From: Dipteris shenzhenensis
Taxonomy: Eukaryota > Polypodiophyta > Polypodiopsida > Gleicheniales
Length of the DNA stretch: 64,000 bases
Direction: 5' to 3' (one strand)
Assembly (NCBI GenBank): GCA_047967505.1
Contig: CM106541.1
Shown here: piece after piece, positions 1 to 10,660 of the stretch
Layout of the letters: the number at the start of each line of letters is the position of its first letter
Numbering within the stretch: the stretch's first letter is position 1
Notes under the pieces: generated by a model
Told to the model about the DNA's origin: nothing
Databases searched by the model: none
The model's input: the letters and a program-made list of their open reading frames with translations, nothing else
Position numbers and translations under genes: made by a program

Positions 1-720
1 GATGAGAGAGAAGAGAGGAGGGAGACTTAGGGAGAGAAAGATAAAGAGAGAGAGGGAGAGAGAGATAAAGAGAGAGAGAGGCAGCCGTGGTCACCAAGAG
101 AGGGAGGTAGAGAGAGAGAGAGAGAATGGGACATCTCGCGACCGTGGCCGCCAAAGGAGGGAGGGAGGGAGGGGGGGAGAGAGAGAGAGAATGAGAAATG
201 AGAGAGAAGAGGGGAGGGAGAGAAAGAGAGATTAAGAGTGAGAAGAGGGACAGAGGAGAGAGAGAAAGGGAGAGAGGGAGGGAGGAAGGCTGGGAGAGAT
301 TAAGAGAGAGAATTCAAAGAGAGAGAGAGAGAGACATAGAGAGGGAAAGAATGACAAATCCTAGCGGCCAAGAGGATAGAGGTAGGGAGGTAGAGAGGCT
401 GAGAGAGAGAGAGAGAGAGGGAGAGAGAGAGAGAAGAGGACAGAGAGAGAGAGAATAATAAATCTCTAGAGAGAGAGGAGAGAGGTGGAGAGAGAGAGAG
501 AGAGAAATAATTACAAATCCTAGGGAGAGAGAGAGAGATGAAGAGAGAGAATGATAAATCCTAGCTGCCATGGGAGCGAGAGAAAGAGAGACATGAGATA
601 AACTAAGAGAGAGAATGAGTGGGATGAGGACAGAGAGGGAAACACATAAGAGTTGTGTGAGAGAGAGAAAGATTAAGAGAGAGAATGAGGTGTCTTGACT
701 ATGGCTACAGAGAGAATTAG

Positions 721-762
<42 letters not shown>

Positions 763-780
763 TTCAGAGGAAAGAGAGAG
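1..780. repeat. GA-rich microsatellite block with embedded GC-rich motifs
   Basis: Almost pure purine strand (GA, GGGA, GAAAGA variants). It is interrupted by short GC-rich islands such as GCAGCCGTGGTCACCAAG (about 80-97), CGCGACCGTGGCCGCCA (about 138-154) and a shorter CTAGCGGCCAAG. Open frames across it (Arg/Glu-rich, or Ser/Leu-rich on the other strand) are microsatellite translations and not genes. The island motif recurs around 51.3-51.6 kb. Confidence 0.95.
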
Positions 781-1075
781 TTTTATATATTTACATGTTT
801 TATATTATACATTTAAAAATTTATAAAAGAGTGAATTTATGGTTTGTTTTGAAGGTGAGATAATATTTTTATATATATTCATCTTTTAAATTGAAAAATG
901 TTAACTTTTCTTTAGATACTTGTTCTTCATTTCTCTCACATGCAGGTTTAGCCTCTACATCAAAACCCCTTCTTTTGCATATTTAAGCCTCTTAAACCCC
1001 AGCACATTAAAATGAACACAGAAAAATAAATTATTTAATATTGCTTTTCTTCACTTCGATGGTTGGTTTAGCATA
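781..1075. other. AT-rich spacer, nothing recognised
   Basis: AT-rich DNA between the microsatellite and the LTR-like block. No reading frame, inverted repeat or recognisable element is seen. Confidence 0.6.
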
Positions 1076-1900
1076 GTTTAGCATAGATTAGATTGCCTTA
1101 GAGGAGAGACAATTCTCTAAGTTGCCAATCAAAGCCACGCTCAAATTTTTCTAACTAGTTCCTAATCGTTGTCAGTCCCTTTGCTCACATGCGGTTTAAC
1201 ACTCATAACATGCTATTAAATAAGACCTTTTACCATTTACCAATAGATTGCATGAGCAGATAGCAGATAGCAGTGGACAGATTACATATATCAATGGACA
1301 GATTACATGTCATGGGGCATATTGGAGCTTGATGATTATTGGTTATTTTTATTGCATTTGTATAAATATTTAAGCTCATTTATTGTCATAAAAAACCTTA
1401 TAAAGCATTCTAGGCTATCTTTTACATTTATTGCCATATGAAGCGCCTTGTAATAAACCCAACCATCCTGACCATTCGCTATTTAATGAGTATTAATGGG
1501 CTGCATAAGTGGATATAAGTGGAATAGTTTTTAGTAGGTAGATTGCATCAGTTGGGTATCAGTGCACAGATATCAATGGATGGACAGATTACATGTCATC
1601 ATGAAGATTGAAGCTTTATCACTAGAGGGCAAATCAATGGATGGACAGATTACATGTCTTCACGAAGATTGAAGCTTTATCACTAGAGGACATTTTATTT
1701 CATTGTAAAGCTTTATTGGCTAATTTTTTTACATTTGTACAAATATTTAAGCCTTGTAAAGCCTTCTAGCCTATTTCCCACATTTATTGCTATAAAATAC
1801 TTTTTAAATCCCTCTCTGCTATTGGTCACATTTATTGCCATATGAAGCCTTGTAAAGCCTTTTGGGCTATTTCCCACATTTATTGTATTAAGCGTTGTAT
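1076..1900 (+). repeat. LTR-like/leader block, family copy i
   Basis: This stretch is a diverged relative of two others here: the block repeated in the 21-37 kb array (for example 23050-23780 without its small transposon) and 52200-52584. Shared landmarks in order are AGGAGAGA with a following CCAATCAAAGCC-type segment, TAGTTCCTA, a cluster resembling CTTTGCTCACATGC, and several segments resembling GCCTTGTAAAGCCT. It contains a local tandem duplication of a 61-bp unit (1572-1632 and 1633-1690). It ends just before the start codon of the large protease gene, whereas in the array the same family ends before a Copia gag start codon. It is therefore probably an LTR or 5' regulatory leader. No primer binding site is visible. 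The exact bounds are uncertain. Confidence 0.6.
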
Positions 1901-1954
1901 ATTGTACTTTACTTGTATGTATCTAAATTCTTCATTATCTTCTCTTGTAGGATT

Positions 1955-4900
1955 ATGGAGCAATCAACTAATGTGGGGGCTATCCTAAATGACTCTGAGA
2001 TCAGAGCATGGGTCTCTGATGTCACTTTGAATTTGAAAGAAAAGGAATACAGCCCCAATGGCTTTGGTAGGTGGACTTGATATCACATGGGCAGAAGAGC
2101 TTGGTTTCTTCATCAAAAGGAAAAGAGACTCTTTCTACCTATGTCAAAAAGGGAGTTCAATGATGTTGAATATCCATGGGATGCTACATTCTTCAAAAAA
2201 GATATGACTTCAAGCCTTGTAGTAGGCATAATGATAGAGCCAAAAGAGACTTTTATGGATATTTTCACAAAGAGTTCAGATCCTGAAGTTAGCGGTCTTC
2301 ATTTTGTTGTGTCAAGGAGAGACTCAAAGACCTTTGTGATGCCTCCTCCTCAACCATCAAAGTTTCTAGAGCTGCAAAGTGCATTGGAGGCTCTTGCATA
2401 TACTTGGGAGCAATTTCCTAGTGTGGTGGCAAAAAGGATGCATGCAAAGATAATGTTTGAGTACTTTTAGAATGCACAATATGCTCCTCAGATTCAAGGA
2501 TCTTCACATGAAGGAAATCAAGCTCAGACTTCGATGCAGGGGCAAGAAGAATATGCACACTGTCACAAACGTGTAGAACATGAGCGCAAACTTCTAGAGC
2601 AAGAAATGGTGGATGTCACTAAGGATGATGAAACACAAGCCTTGAGTGCACGAGAATTAAAAAAAATTGAAGAAGATCAAGGTCGATCCACTCCAGTTAT
2701 GCTAGGAGCTCTTGCTAGCAAACCACGACGTGAAATGCAAAAGGCTAGTACTGCAAGAGCCATGGTTCCAAGCAGTAAAAAAAGGCATCATCACACTATA
2801 GAGAAAGATCACGTGGATGAAAAACGGTTAAAAGAAGAGAAAGATGAAGAAGACTCAGAACCTGAGGCTGAAGATTATCAGGATGAACTCACATCAATCA
2901 AAAATCTTAATCTGCGTCTTAATGAAGCAGTAACAGATGATGATGTGGGATATATCTGGGGTCAAAGGACATGGTTTGTGAATGCCAAAGATGTGGAAGC
3001 TGCAGCTGTCTTTACTAATAGCCGAAGCCTTGATATATCCTATGCACTGCAATTATACGAGGCTTTGAGAGATGGAAAGAAACGTGTGGCAAGCAATGTG
3101 GTCATGTGCCCAATAATGTTTTGTCCAATCAAAAATAGCTTTCTGGATCAAATAACATTTACATGGCCTACACATTTTGAGGAAACCTTCAGTCGATTCT
3201 TTAAAGACACTCTTAAAAATATTCCACATGAACAAGGAGAAGAGGCACAAGGTGAGAATATGCTAAAGGAAGCAAAGAAGGAATTCCTCCATTGCAGATT
3301 CTAGCCCATTGATGGTCAACATTGGGCTTATGCTTGTAATCAGATCGCAAAAGAAGCAAAGGAGGTCAAAAGACTCACTTCAAAACAATTTGCAAAGATA
3401 AGTTCATTCCATTATTATCCTGCAACAATCTGTATATTCAAGCATGAGATCAAGTATTTGATTGAGTCCGAAAGATTATGTCCATGGAAAGCGTAAGATA
3501 TCCTCAACATCAGAGGTCTTACAGAAGGCAAGGGTTATATGGACAACATTTGGTTCTCCAAATCCTGATTTGAAGTGAAAGGTCACAAAAGCAGACACCG
3601 ACACACAAACTTCTATACCTCTTTGAGTGCAGTTGTGCCTAGGGGAACTCAAGAGCGAGAAGAAAATATGACAAGCCTCAAGGTGGTGAGAGACAGATAT
3701 GCCGACTACACTTCTATCATATTTCATCCTATTGAAGTGTTCAATGAGATGCTTGAAACGTGCATTGCTTGTGAGCATGGACAGTTGACCTATGAAGCTC
3801 CTTTGTTTGTCTCCGGAAAGTCAAAGGTAATGGATAAGAAGGAGTTGATGGCAATGATGTGGAGGCCTATAAAGTACTTACCTGACAAGTATGCATCCAT
3901 GGTAGCACAAAAACTTTTAAAGAAAGAATGGTTTTTTGGAAAGAAAGACAAAGACCACTGCATAGAAGAATGCATCAATGTACAGGTGAGGCATGATGCA
4001 GTGCATAGTGCCATTAAGTATTTGCTGTCAGAGAAACAAATTCCACTTAGTCATTGTAACATTGACTATAATGTGGTCAAGCATATAGCTTCTTTGTCAA
4101 CACCCAAGGTAAAGCTATGGGCAAACAGGTGGATTAAAAAAGATGAAGATGGGTCAGAAATAGTAACCTCTTACATGAGAAAAGAAATCCCACAACAGAT
4201 GGTTGCATATGTGGAAAGATTAATCAGCGAGATAAGGATGCCGACATATATGCACCAAAGCTTTCAATTCAATGTAGAGGTTATAGCAGAGTATGAAAAG
4301 CTTGTGAACTTCAGGGGAGTTTCAGAATATGACTTCATCAAGAATGAGTCAGCATGGGACAAGCCACAACTATTCTTCATCAATGAAGTTTCTAGCGATG
4401 ATATCCATAACTTCATTGATAGAATAGTATATACCACCATTAGCAAAGTGGCAATTTGCAACATTGTCATTTTTGTTGATAGAAAAGACAAAGAAGCCAT
4501 GCAGGTTACTCTAGAGCGAGCATATTCATCAGATTTGAAGATCTATAGTGGTGTTTATGTAGCAAAGAGAGGCAAGAGAGAATGTGGCATCGCGATTCAA
4601 TCTCTTGAATCATTCTTCTTGTGTATGCAGAGTCCCAACCCTGATCACTCCTTACAAAAGAACATAAGAGGGAATTCAAATAATTTGAGATTGATGCTAG
4701 AAGAGCAAGATATTCCCAGGTCCATACATTATAAAAAAAACAACTATGGAAGTCCTGCAAAAAGTGGGAGTCTCTTGCTTACCATGATGGAGAATTTGCT
4801 ACCGGCAAGTTGGGAGGTCACCTTGTGCAGGATGGGATATTTATTTGAGGATCTCCTCAGAAAAGGCAACTCCACAAATATTATTGAAAACAAGCACTTC

Positions 4901-5146
4901 ATGGCTTATTTTCAGCTTCAAGCAGATCTAACCACAGGCTATGAAAAAGAGGTAGAGCACAAGGAGACTGATGACATGGATGATGACCTTGAAGATCATA
5001 ATGTCCCAGTAGATGATGATGAAAAGATGGACTTACATGACCTGTTCAGAGAGAGGTTGGTGGATGAAGAGAAAGATGATGATGCCTTCTTTGATAATTA
5101 TGGCTCACAGGGTTATGTAAAAAGGCCACTACGACAATACTTAGCA
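1955..5146 (+). pseudogene. Large mobile-element-like gene, exon 1 (unknown protein with DGQH motif), nonsense-decayed
   Basis: One reading frame runs about 3.2 kb from an ATG at 1955, just after an acceptor-like TTGTAG. It is broken only by stops at 2078 (TGA), 2468 (TAG), 3302 (TAG), 3494 (TAA) and 3566 (TGA), with no frameshift. The last stop-free stretch is about 190 codons longer than any before it. From N to C terminus there is a globular region, a charged Lys/Glu stretch (about 2560-2900), a second globular region, and a PIDGQHWAYAC motif at about 3305-3337. That motif resembles the DGQHR/ParB-like signature. A long region follows (3575-4930) whose end has a hydrophobic pattern loosely like an adenine methyltransferase, but no catalytic motif can be pointed to. 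The tail is acidic (4960-5070). A donor-like GTATGA at 5147 joins in phase to an acceptor at 5237-5238. The gene family is not recognised. Mobile-element origin is inferred from context and decay. Confidence 0.6.
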
Positions 5147-5238
5147 GTATGAACTCTCTATTTCTCAACTAAATACAATTTTTTAAATAAGATTTCAATT
5201 TAAAGATAATGAATCTAATCTCTCATATTTGTTTACAG

Positions 5239-6427
5239 GTAATAGAGGGAGAAGAAATGGATGAAGTCAATATGGAGGCACTCCCTTCTACTTCAGCAAT
5301 GCAACCACCTCTAAATTTGATTGAAGAATCCCATGAGCATAAGAGCTTTAAAGACACCATGGAAAAGCAGAGTGACTGCAAACATAGAATACAAGCTATG
5401 ACAGAGACCCATTCTGCAAATTTAGCTACATTGGATAAAATGAAAAGCTCATTTGGAGTTAGGATCATTTTGAAATGAGAACCTCAGTATTTGAGCTTTG
5501 GTAGAGAGGAGGTTTCAATCCTCTCCAATCCTTTAAAAGAGGTTAATGACAATGTTATCCTAGCCATTCTTAGGTAACGTTTGTTTATTTGTTGCTACTT
5601 CAATGAGTTAACATTTGTTTATTTGTTTATAGTGTAGTTATATCTCAGTTTCCTAGTGCAGAATGCAAATCAATTCTATGAGCTAACATTTGTTTATTTC
5701 TTGGTGCAATGTAGTTATTTCTCAGCTTCCTAGTGTAGTGCAAAATCATGTCTACATGCTCGATGCTCTCCTTTCTTGTATTCTTAGCTCTCCTCAAAAG
5801 ACTATAGAAGATGTTTGTACCTGGTTAAGCCCTTTGAATTTAGATGGGGTGCGAGTCATCTTTATGCCTTATCATGAGGAGTAAGTATCAACTCCAACCT
5901 TTTTTTTACTATTTCTTTGGCAAGTTTGTGTAAAACAATAATCATTTTTATTCTGGTCATGTAGCTCACATTGGAGTCTGATCACTTGGGACCTTGAAGT
6001 CAACCGTTTGTGGTTTGTGAATTCAATGGAAGGCTATCATGCCAACCCCCCAAGGTAATTATTCTCTTAATATTTTTGTTACTTTCTTATTTTTTATCTT
6101 ATGATCATGACGTATTAATATATTTAATATGTCACGATGGACAGTGCTGCATATCGGCTAATATCTACTGTTAGAACAACCATGGAGCAATAAGACCAAG
6201 TAGAATTCAAATGACGTCTACCAGTGGAGCAAAAAGATAGGCACAACTGTGGATGGAGAGTTGCCTACAACTGCATGTTGTTTCTTAGAGAGATTTTTGA
6301 TTTGGAGTTACCAGTCAAAATGGAATCATATATAGAAGCCGATCTACTAGTGTTTCGGGCTGAGAGTATTCAGCGTCTAATTGCTACCATTGGGAAATAA
6401 CCTGAAAATATGACTACATTGCAGCAT
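5239..6427 (+). pseudogene. Ulp1/C48-like cysteine protease module, copy 1 (multi-exon)
   Basis: This module continues the large gene after a 92-bp intron (5147-5238). Its exons read: a linker ending in SSFGV and EPQYLSFGREEVSIL (to about 5573); QNHVYMLDALL with a CKWL-like segment (about 5715-5884); SHWSLITWDLE with WFVNSMEGYH (about 5966-6054); and HNCGWRVAYNCM (about 6132-6300), then FRAESIQRLIATI. Introns have GT-AG borders. Candidate catalytic residues are His at 5969 and Cys at 6248; the position where the C48 family normally has Asp is Asn. C48 proteases cleave SUMO-type conjugates or polyproteins and occur in several plant transposons. Stops at about 5475, and two in the last exon, make it a pseudogene. 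Assignment is by motif order only, so a related papain-like fold remains possible. Confidence 0.6.
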
Positions 6428-7168
6428 GTATAAAACCTTATCTTTATACTTGTATGCTTGTTCAAGCCTTTAATTGGGATGTGTAAATCTCATAACTTTT
6501 TTATATTTTCCTCCAAGAGGAGAAGAGATTGAGTCTAATGAAAGCATGCTATCTTTATACTTCTATGATTATTTAAACCATTATTTTTATTTGGGATGTG
6601 TAAATCTCATAACTTTTTAAATTTTTCCTCCAAGAGGAGGAGAGACTCACTCTAATGAAAGCATGTATGAAACCTTACTTTTTAAATTTTTGCTCCAAGA
6701 GGAGGAGAGACTCACTCTAATGAAAGCATGTATGAAACCTTATCTGTATACTTCTATGCAGTCTAATGAAAAAACCATTATTAATGTTGGGGAACAACCT
6801 AAAAATATGACTACATTGCAGCATTTATAAAATCCTCGGGGGGGGTCACTATGTATAAACCCTCCATATCACGTGCATTCAAGGCCTATTTCTAAAATCC
6901 CTTATCTATAAAATTTTCATTAATAAAATGTAACCCTTTTTTATACAAATCTGTAAATTTTTTCCAAAGCTATTTTAAATAGTCCCTTATGTATATTTAT
7001 TTCTGTAAATTTTAGAAATATAAAATATCCTTCTATTGAACTCACGTGATAGGGTTACATATGATGAGTGACCCCCTCGAGATAAAATCTTATCTTTATA
7101 TTTCTATGCTTGTTTAAGCCTTTATTTGGGATGTATACATCTCATAACTTTTTTATATTTTTATAGCA
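6428..7168 (+). other. Expanded intron with tandem repeats between protease copies 1 and 2
   Basis: Non-coding spacer holding about three degenerate copies of a roughly 100-bp unit recognisable by CTCCAAGAGGAG and CTCACTCTAATGAAAGCATG (6437-6740). The short module start that reads ENMTTLQ before copy 2 also appears aborted at about 6405 and 6790, so the start of the next module has been duplicated with the repeats. It contains the small transposon at 6835-7081. The right border is an acceptor-like TTTTTATAGCAG just before 7169. Confidence 0.65.
6835..7081. mobile_element. Small inverted-repeat transposon (MITE), 247 bp
   Basis: Left end CTCGGGGGGGTCACTATG and right end (reverse complement) CTCGAGGGGGTCACTCAT form imperfect terminal inverted repeats of about 38 bp. 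Each reaches a CACGTG hexamer at its inner edge. The element is flanked by an exact 8-bp direct repeat ATAAAATC (6827-6834 and 7082-7089), as expected of a target site duplication. The interior is AT-rich and has no coding capacity. An 8-bp duplication suits hAT-like mobilisation, but the termini are not a textbook hAT match. It lies inside the intron and is related to the elements at 17635 and 23175. Confidence 0.88.
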
Positions 7169-8235
7169 GAAGGAGGATGTAGAAGACATAGCAAGTAAAG
7201 AAGCATACGATGTAGACTACTATCTCAATAAGATGAGTCATGAAAATATGACTCTATTGCAGCAGATTGGAAGTTCATTCACCGCTATGTTGTTAATTCG
7301 ACAACAACCTCATTTTTTTGAATTTGGTGAAGAAGAGATTTTAATCCTCTTGAATCCTAAGAAAGAGGTTAATGTCAAAGTCATTACAACCATCCTTAGG
7401 TTTGATGCAGCCTTTTCCTTGGCTTTATACTTTGCTTATTTTGATTAAACCCAAGAAGCTAATACTTTTTTTATATATATAGTAATGTTATAGCAAATTT
7501 TCCTCAAAATATACAAAGCGTTTCATATATGCTCGATCCTCTTATTTTGGAAGTGCTTAGCAACAAAGAAGAAACCATAGAGGATGTTTGCAAGTGGTTG
7601 AAGCACGTTCCTATGAATGAGGCATGAGTTATCTTTACAGCATATTATGAGAAGTAAGCATCAAACCCTACTTGTTTTTTCTATTGCATTGCTAGAATTG
7701 TCTCAAACACAGTAATTATTCTTTATTGATAATGCAACTCACATTGGAGTTTGGTGGTCGTGGACATCTTTGCTAAGAAGTGCTTCTTTGCCAACTCAAT
7801 GGCATCCGTCCATGGCACTATGTTAGAGTAAGTATAGACTACACTTGTTGTCACTTCTTGACATGTAGATTGATATGCAATGCACATATTCACTGTTGTT
7901 ATATGTTTTGATGTGCAGATCGGCTCGAAAGTTAGTAGGTGCTATCGACACAGTATTATGGCAATGTGACTTGGCACAACAAATAGAGTATATAACATGT
8001 CAGGTATCACATCAAGAGGATAGCCACATCTATAATTGTGGATGGAGGGTGGGCTACAATTGCTTTTTGGTACTTGGTCAAATTTTTTAGATACAAATGA
8101 CACCACACTGTCAACATATATGGATTTTCATCTCTATGCATTTATAACATGTACCATTCGAGCAATCATTAAGGGCAACATTATGGACACTCCCACAAGG
8201 CAAATAGATATAATGGCTCAGAGGAGTGCGAAATG
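7169..8235 (+). pseudogene. Ulp1/C48-like protease module, copy 2
   Basis: Exons read: a linker with SKEAYDVDYYLNKM, then LLQQIGSSFTAM and PHFFEFGEEEILIL (7169-7410); YMLDPLILEVL and TIEDVCKWLKHV (about 7487-7656); HWSLVVVDIF with FFANSMASVHG (about 7738-7826); and YNCGWRVGYNCF (about 7920-8087). Candidate catalytic His is at 7742 and Cys at 8037, with Asn again at the Asp position. The first exon is stop-free here where copies 1 and 3 carry stops. A TGA at 7625-7627 sits where copy 1 keeps CGA. After the Cys exon the frame shifts by one before the segment matching FRAESIQ. The module is clearly a paralogue of copies 1 and 3. Confidence 0.6.
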
Positions 8236-9120
8236 AATGCCGTCAAAGAGTCAAAGGGGATAGAAGACCTCAACTCTACAAACATGGCTTCGTTGGAAGA
8301 ATTGGGAAGCTCTTTTAATGTTAAGGTTATGATTTAACATAGACCTCAATATCTTGAATTTGGGGGAGAGGAGATTTCAATCCTCTCTAGAGCTTCAAAT
8401 GAGGTCAATAACAATGTTATGATGGCCATTCTCAGGTTTGATACAAACTTTTTCTCTGCTTGATAATTCAATATTTTGATTAAATCTAATAAGCTAATAT
8501 TCATTTATTTGTTGGTGCAATATAGTTATCTCACGATTTTGTAGAGACGTACAAAACCATGTGTATATGTTGGATTCCCTCCTTTCTCCTATACTTAGTG
8601 ATAGCAAAAAGACGATAGCCAATGTTTGTAAATGGTTACAGCCTTTACATTTACATGGCGTGTGAGTCCTATTTATGGCATATCACGAGATGTAAGTATC
8701 ATGGCAACCTTTATTTTCATCTTATACTAGCAACATTGTGTTAAATAATAATGGTTCTTAATTATTCGTGTAGGGAACATTGGAGTCTGGTGGTTTGGGA
8801 CCTTGAAGAAAACTATTGTTGGTTTGTCAACTCGATTGCAGGCTTTCATGGCTCAGTGCAAACGTAAGTATTCTATTAATCTGTTGTTACTTCTATATTA
8901 TATACCTTATGTAATAGACACACTAAGTTTTTTTAATATGTCATGATGAGTAGGTCGATTGAGAAGTTGGTATCTGCTATCAGAGAAATAGGAAAGTACA
9001 AAGACTCGCTAGACTTCCAAAAGCATTTAGTAGTAGAGCAGGAAGATGGGCATAGTTGTGGGTGGAGAGTTGCCTATAACTGCATGTTGATTTTCAAAGA
9101 AATTTTCTCACTTAAGCCAT
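8236..9120 (+). pseudogene. Ulp1/C48-like protease module, copy 3
   Basis: Exons read: ESKGIEDLNSTNMASLEELG and PQYLEFGGEEISIL (to about 8434); QNHVYMLDSLLSPIL with VCKWLQPLHLHGV (about 8526-8690); HWSLVVWDLEENYCWFVNS (about 8775-8861); and HSCGWRVAYNCMLIFKEIF (about 8953-9120). His lies at 8778 and Cys at 9057. Stops occur at about 8335, at 8663-8665 (TGA, again opposite CGA of copy 1) and at the TAG near 9120. Intron borders are GT-AG-like. It is closest to copy 1 in the Cys exon. Confidence 0.6.
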
Positions 9121-9536
9121 AGGTCTCATCAGAAGACTCTTTGGAGCTCAAATATTCAGAGGAGGATATACAATTGTTTAGGGCTGAAATCATTCGAGAC
9201 CTAATTGCTACCATTAGAATACAACATGCAACTAAAGCAATATCAGAGCTTGCATTTAAGGAAGAGGAGACTAAGTCTACTGTGAAAGCACTACACACTA
9301 CAGAAGAAGTAGACACTCAGTGTACACCTACAACACCACAGCCTCCACTGGAAGCATCAGAAGAGTTGCCGCAGCCTCCGCTTGCATTTAAGGAAGAGGA
9401 TACTGAGTCTACTCCGAAAGCACTACATACTACAGAAGAAGTAGAGACTGAGTGTACATCTAGAGCACCACAGCCTCCATTGGAAGCATCAGAAGAGTTG
9501 CCACAATCTCCACTAGAAGCATCAGAAGAGTTGTGA
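9121..9536 (+). pseudogene. C-terminal acidic repeat tail of the triple-protease gene
   Basis: The segment continues the frame of copy 3 beyond a TAG and ends at a TGA at 9534-9536. It begins with a region matching the end of copy 1 (FRAEIIRDLIATI). Two direct 132-bp repeats follow (9249-9380 and 9381-9512), each encoding 44 residues that start LAFKEE and end with PPLEASEELPQ. A partial third LEASEEL closes it. Such low-complexity acidic/proline tails are typical flexible linkers; no function is claimed. The 395-bp frame from 9141 is open. Confidence 0.6.
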
Positions 9537-9896
9537 TGCATGTATGATGTTGTGTTTGTATATATGCATGAGGAGCATATTCTCATGATGTTGTTTATTC
9601 TATGAATATTATGGTTGACATTTATTTGTTGCAATGTATGAATCATGATGTAGTTTTTGTTGATTATACACCAATTTGTGACTTATTACTTAAGTAGCAT
9701 TTAGTCATGATATTTATATATTTATTTCATGCACACAATTTTATGATATGAATGTGTGATGCTGTGATTATTTGGAAATATAACCTTGTCTGATGAGAAT
9801 TTTGATATGAATATGTGATGATGTAATATTTGTAATATATTTCACTCTAAAGTATCGATTCCCAATGCTCCACTCACTTAAAGTACAGCATTCCCA
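9537..9896. other. AT-rich 3' flank, nothing recognised
   Basis: AT-rich DNA with short near-repeats such as GATATGAATRTGTGATG. The phrase ATTCCCAATGCTC occurs twice (about 9859 and 9889). No gene is seen. It may hold the 3' end of the upstream gene. Confidence 0.5.
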
Positions 9897-10507
9897 ATGC
9901 TCTGCAAAATTTTATTTAGTTGGACAGTCTCCACTCACTTGTATTCATCTTTCACTTTACGTCTTCCCTCACTTTCTATCACTCTTGAAGGAGGGGCAGC
10001 TCACTGTGCATCCCTCACTATCACTCCCTCACTCTCCTTCTCCCACTTTCCCTTTAAGATAGTGACTAGTTACTACCCGACTTCATTTACTGAACTCAAA
10101 TTCTGTCTTAGATCTCTTTTATATGGACCAATGAAGGGAAAATCATTCAAGGAGGATATGTTACGCACATGGCTACTTGATTTGAACTCAACAGAAGAGG
10201 TGAATATCCCTAGCTTTCTTTTTCGCTTCCTTTAATCACGCACTTCTTATAAATTTTCATATAGGATATGGCGGTGGCTAGAAGCTGTATTGAAAAAAAT
10301 GATGAAGATGAGGAAAGCCAAGAGAGAAAAGAAGAGTTGTTGAATGCTTACAAGTCGGCGGAAGATTCGAAACAAGTTGTGAGGAGAGTCTGTGAGGAGA
10401 TTTGCGATGCCAACCCTGGTTACGCATGGCCTACAAGTTTAAAGTCTGCTTGTTTTCATGAAGCCAATGCCATAGTAGGCACTTTCGAGGACATATGCTA
10501 TCTCTAA
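9897..10507 (+). CDS. Small two-exon gene of unknown function, copy A
   Basis: Exon 1 ends at 10199 (ATG at 9897, or more conservatively 10131). A 65-bp intron, 10200-10264, has a GTGAAT donor and a CATATAG acceptor and joins two phase-0 frames. Exon 2 (10265-10504, stop TAA at 10505-10507) encodes a charged helical segment (ARSCIEKNDEDEESQERKEE, then LLNAYKSAEDSKQVVRRVCE) and ends in FHEANAIVGTFEDICYL. The family is not recognised. A diverged copy at 18951-19425 has lost both splice sites and gained a stop, so this is the better preserved of a pair. It could be a real small gene or a captured fragment inside a mobile element. Confidence 0.4.
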
Positions 10508-10660
10508 TGACTTAATAGTCAAGTGATGGAAATTTAATTCCATAGAAATTTAATTCCATAGAGACTTATGTGTTTTCTAAAGTAACTGTAATACACAAGA
10601 AATGAAACTACAGTTCCACAAAAACTTTTTAGTTCTCTAATGTAAAGTTGTAATAGACAA
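10170..10660 (+). repeat. Direct repeat arm A (shared with 18951-19425)
   Basis: This stretch, covering the splice junction, exon 2 and about 150 bp of 3' flank, matches 18951-19425 in the same orientation at roughly 80 percent by eye. Shared landmarks are GAGGAAAGCCA, TTGTTGAATGCTTACAAG, CATGAAGCCAATGC and AGACTTATGTGTTTTCTA. The two arms bracket the Gypsy element. Confidence 0.8.
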
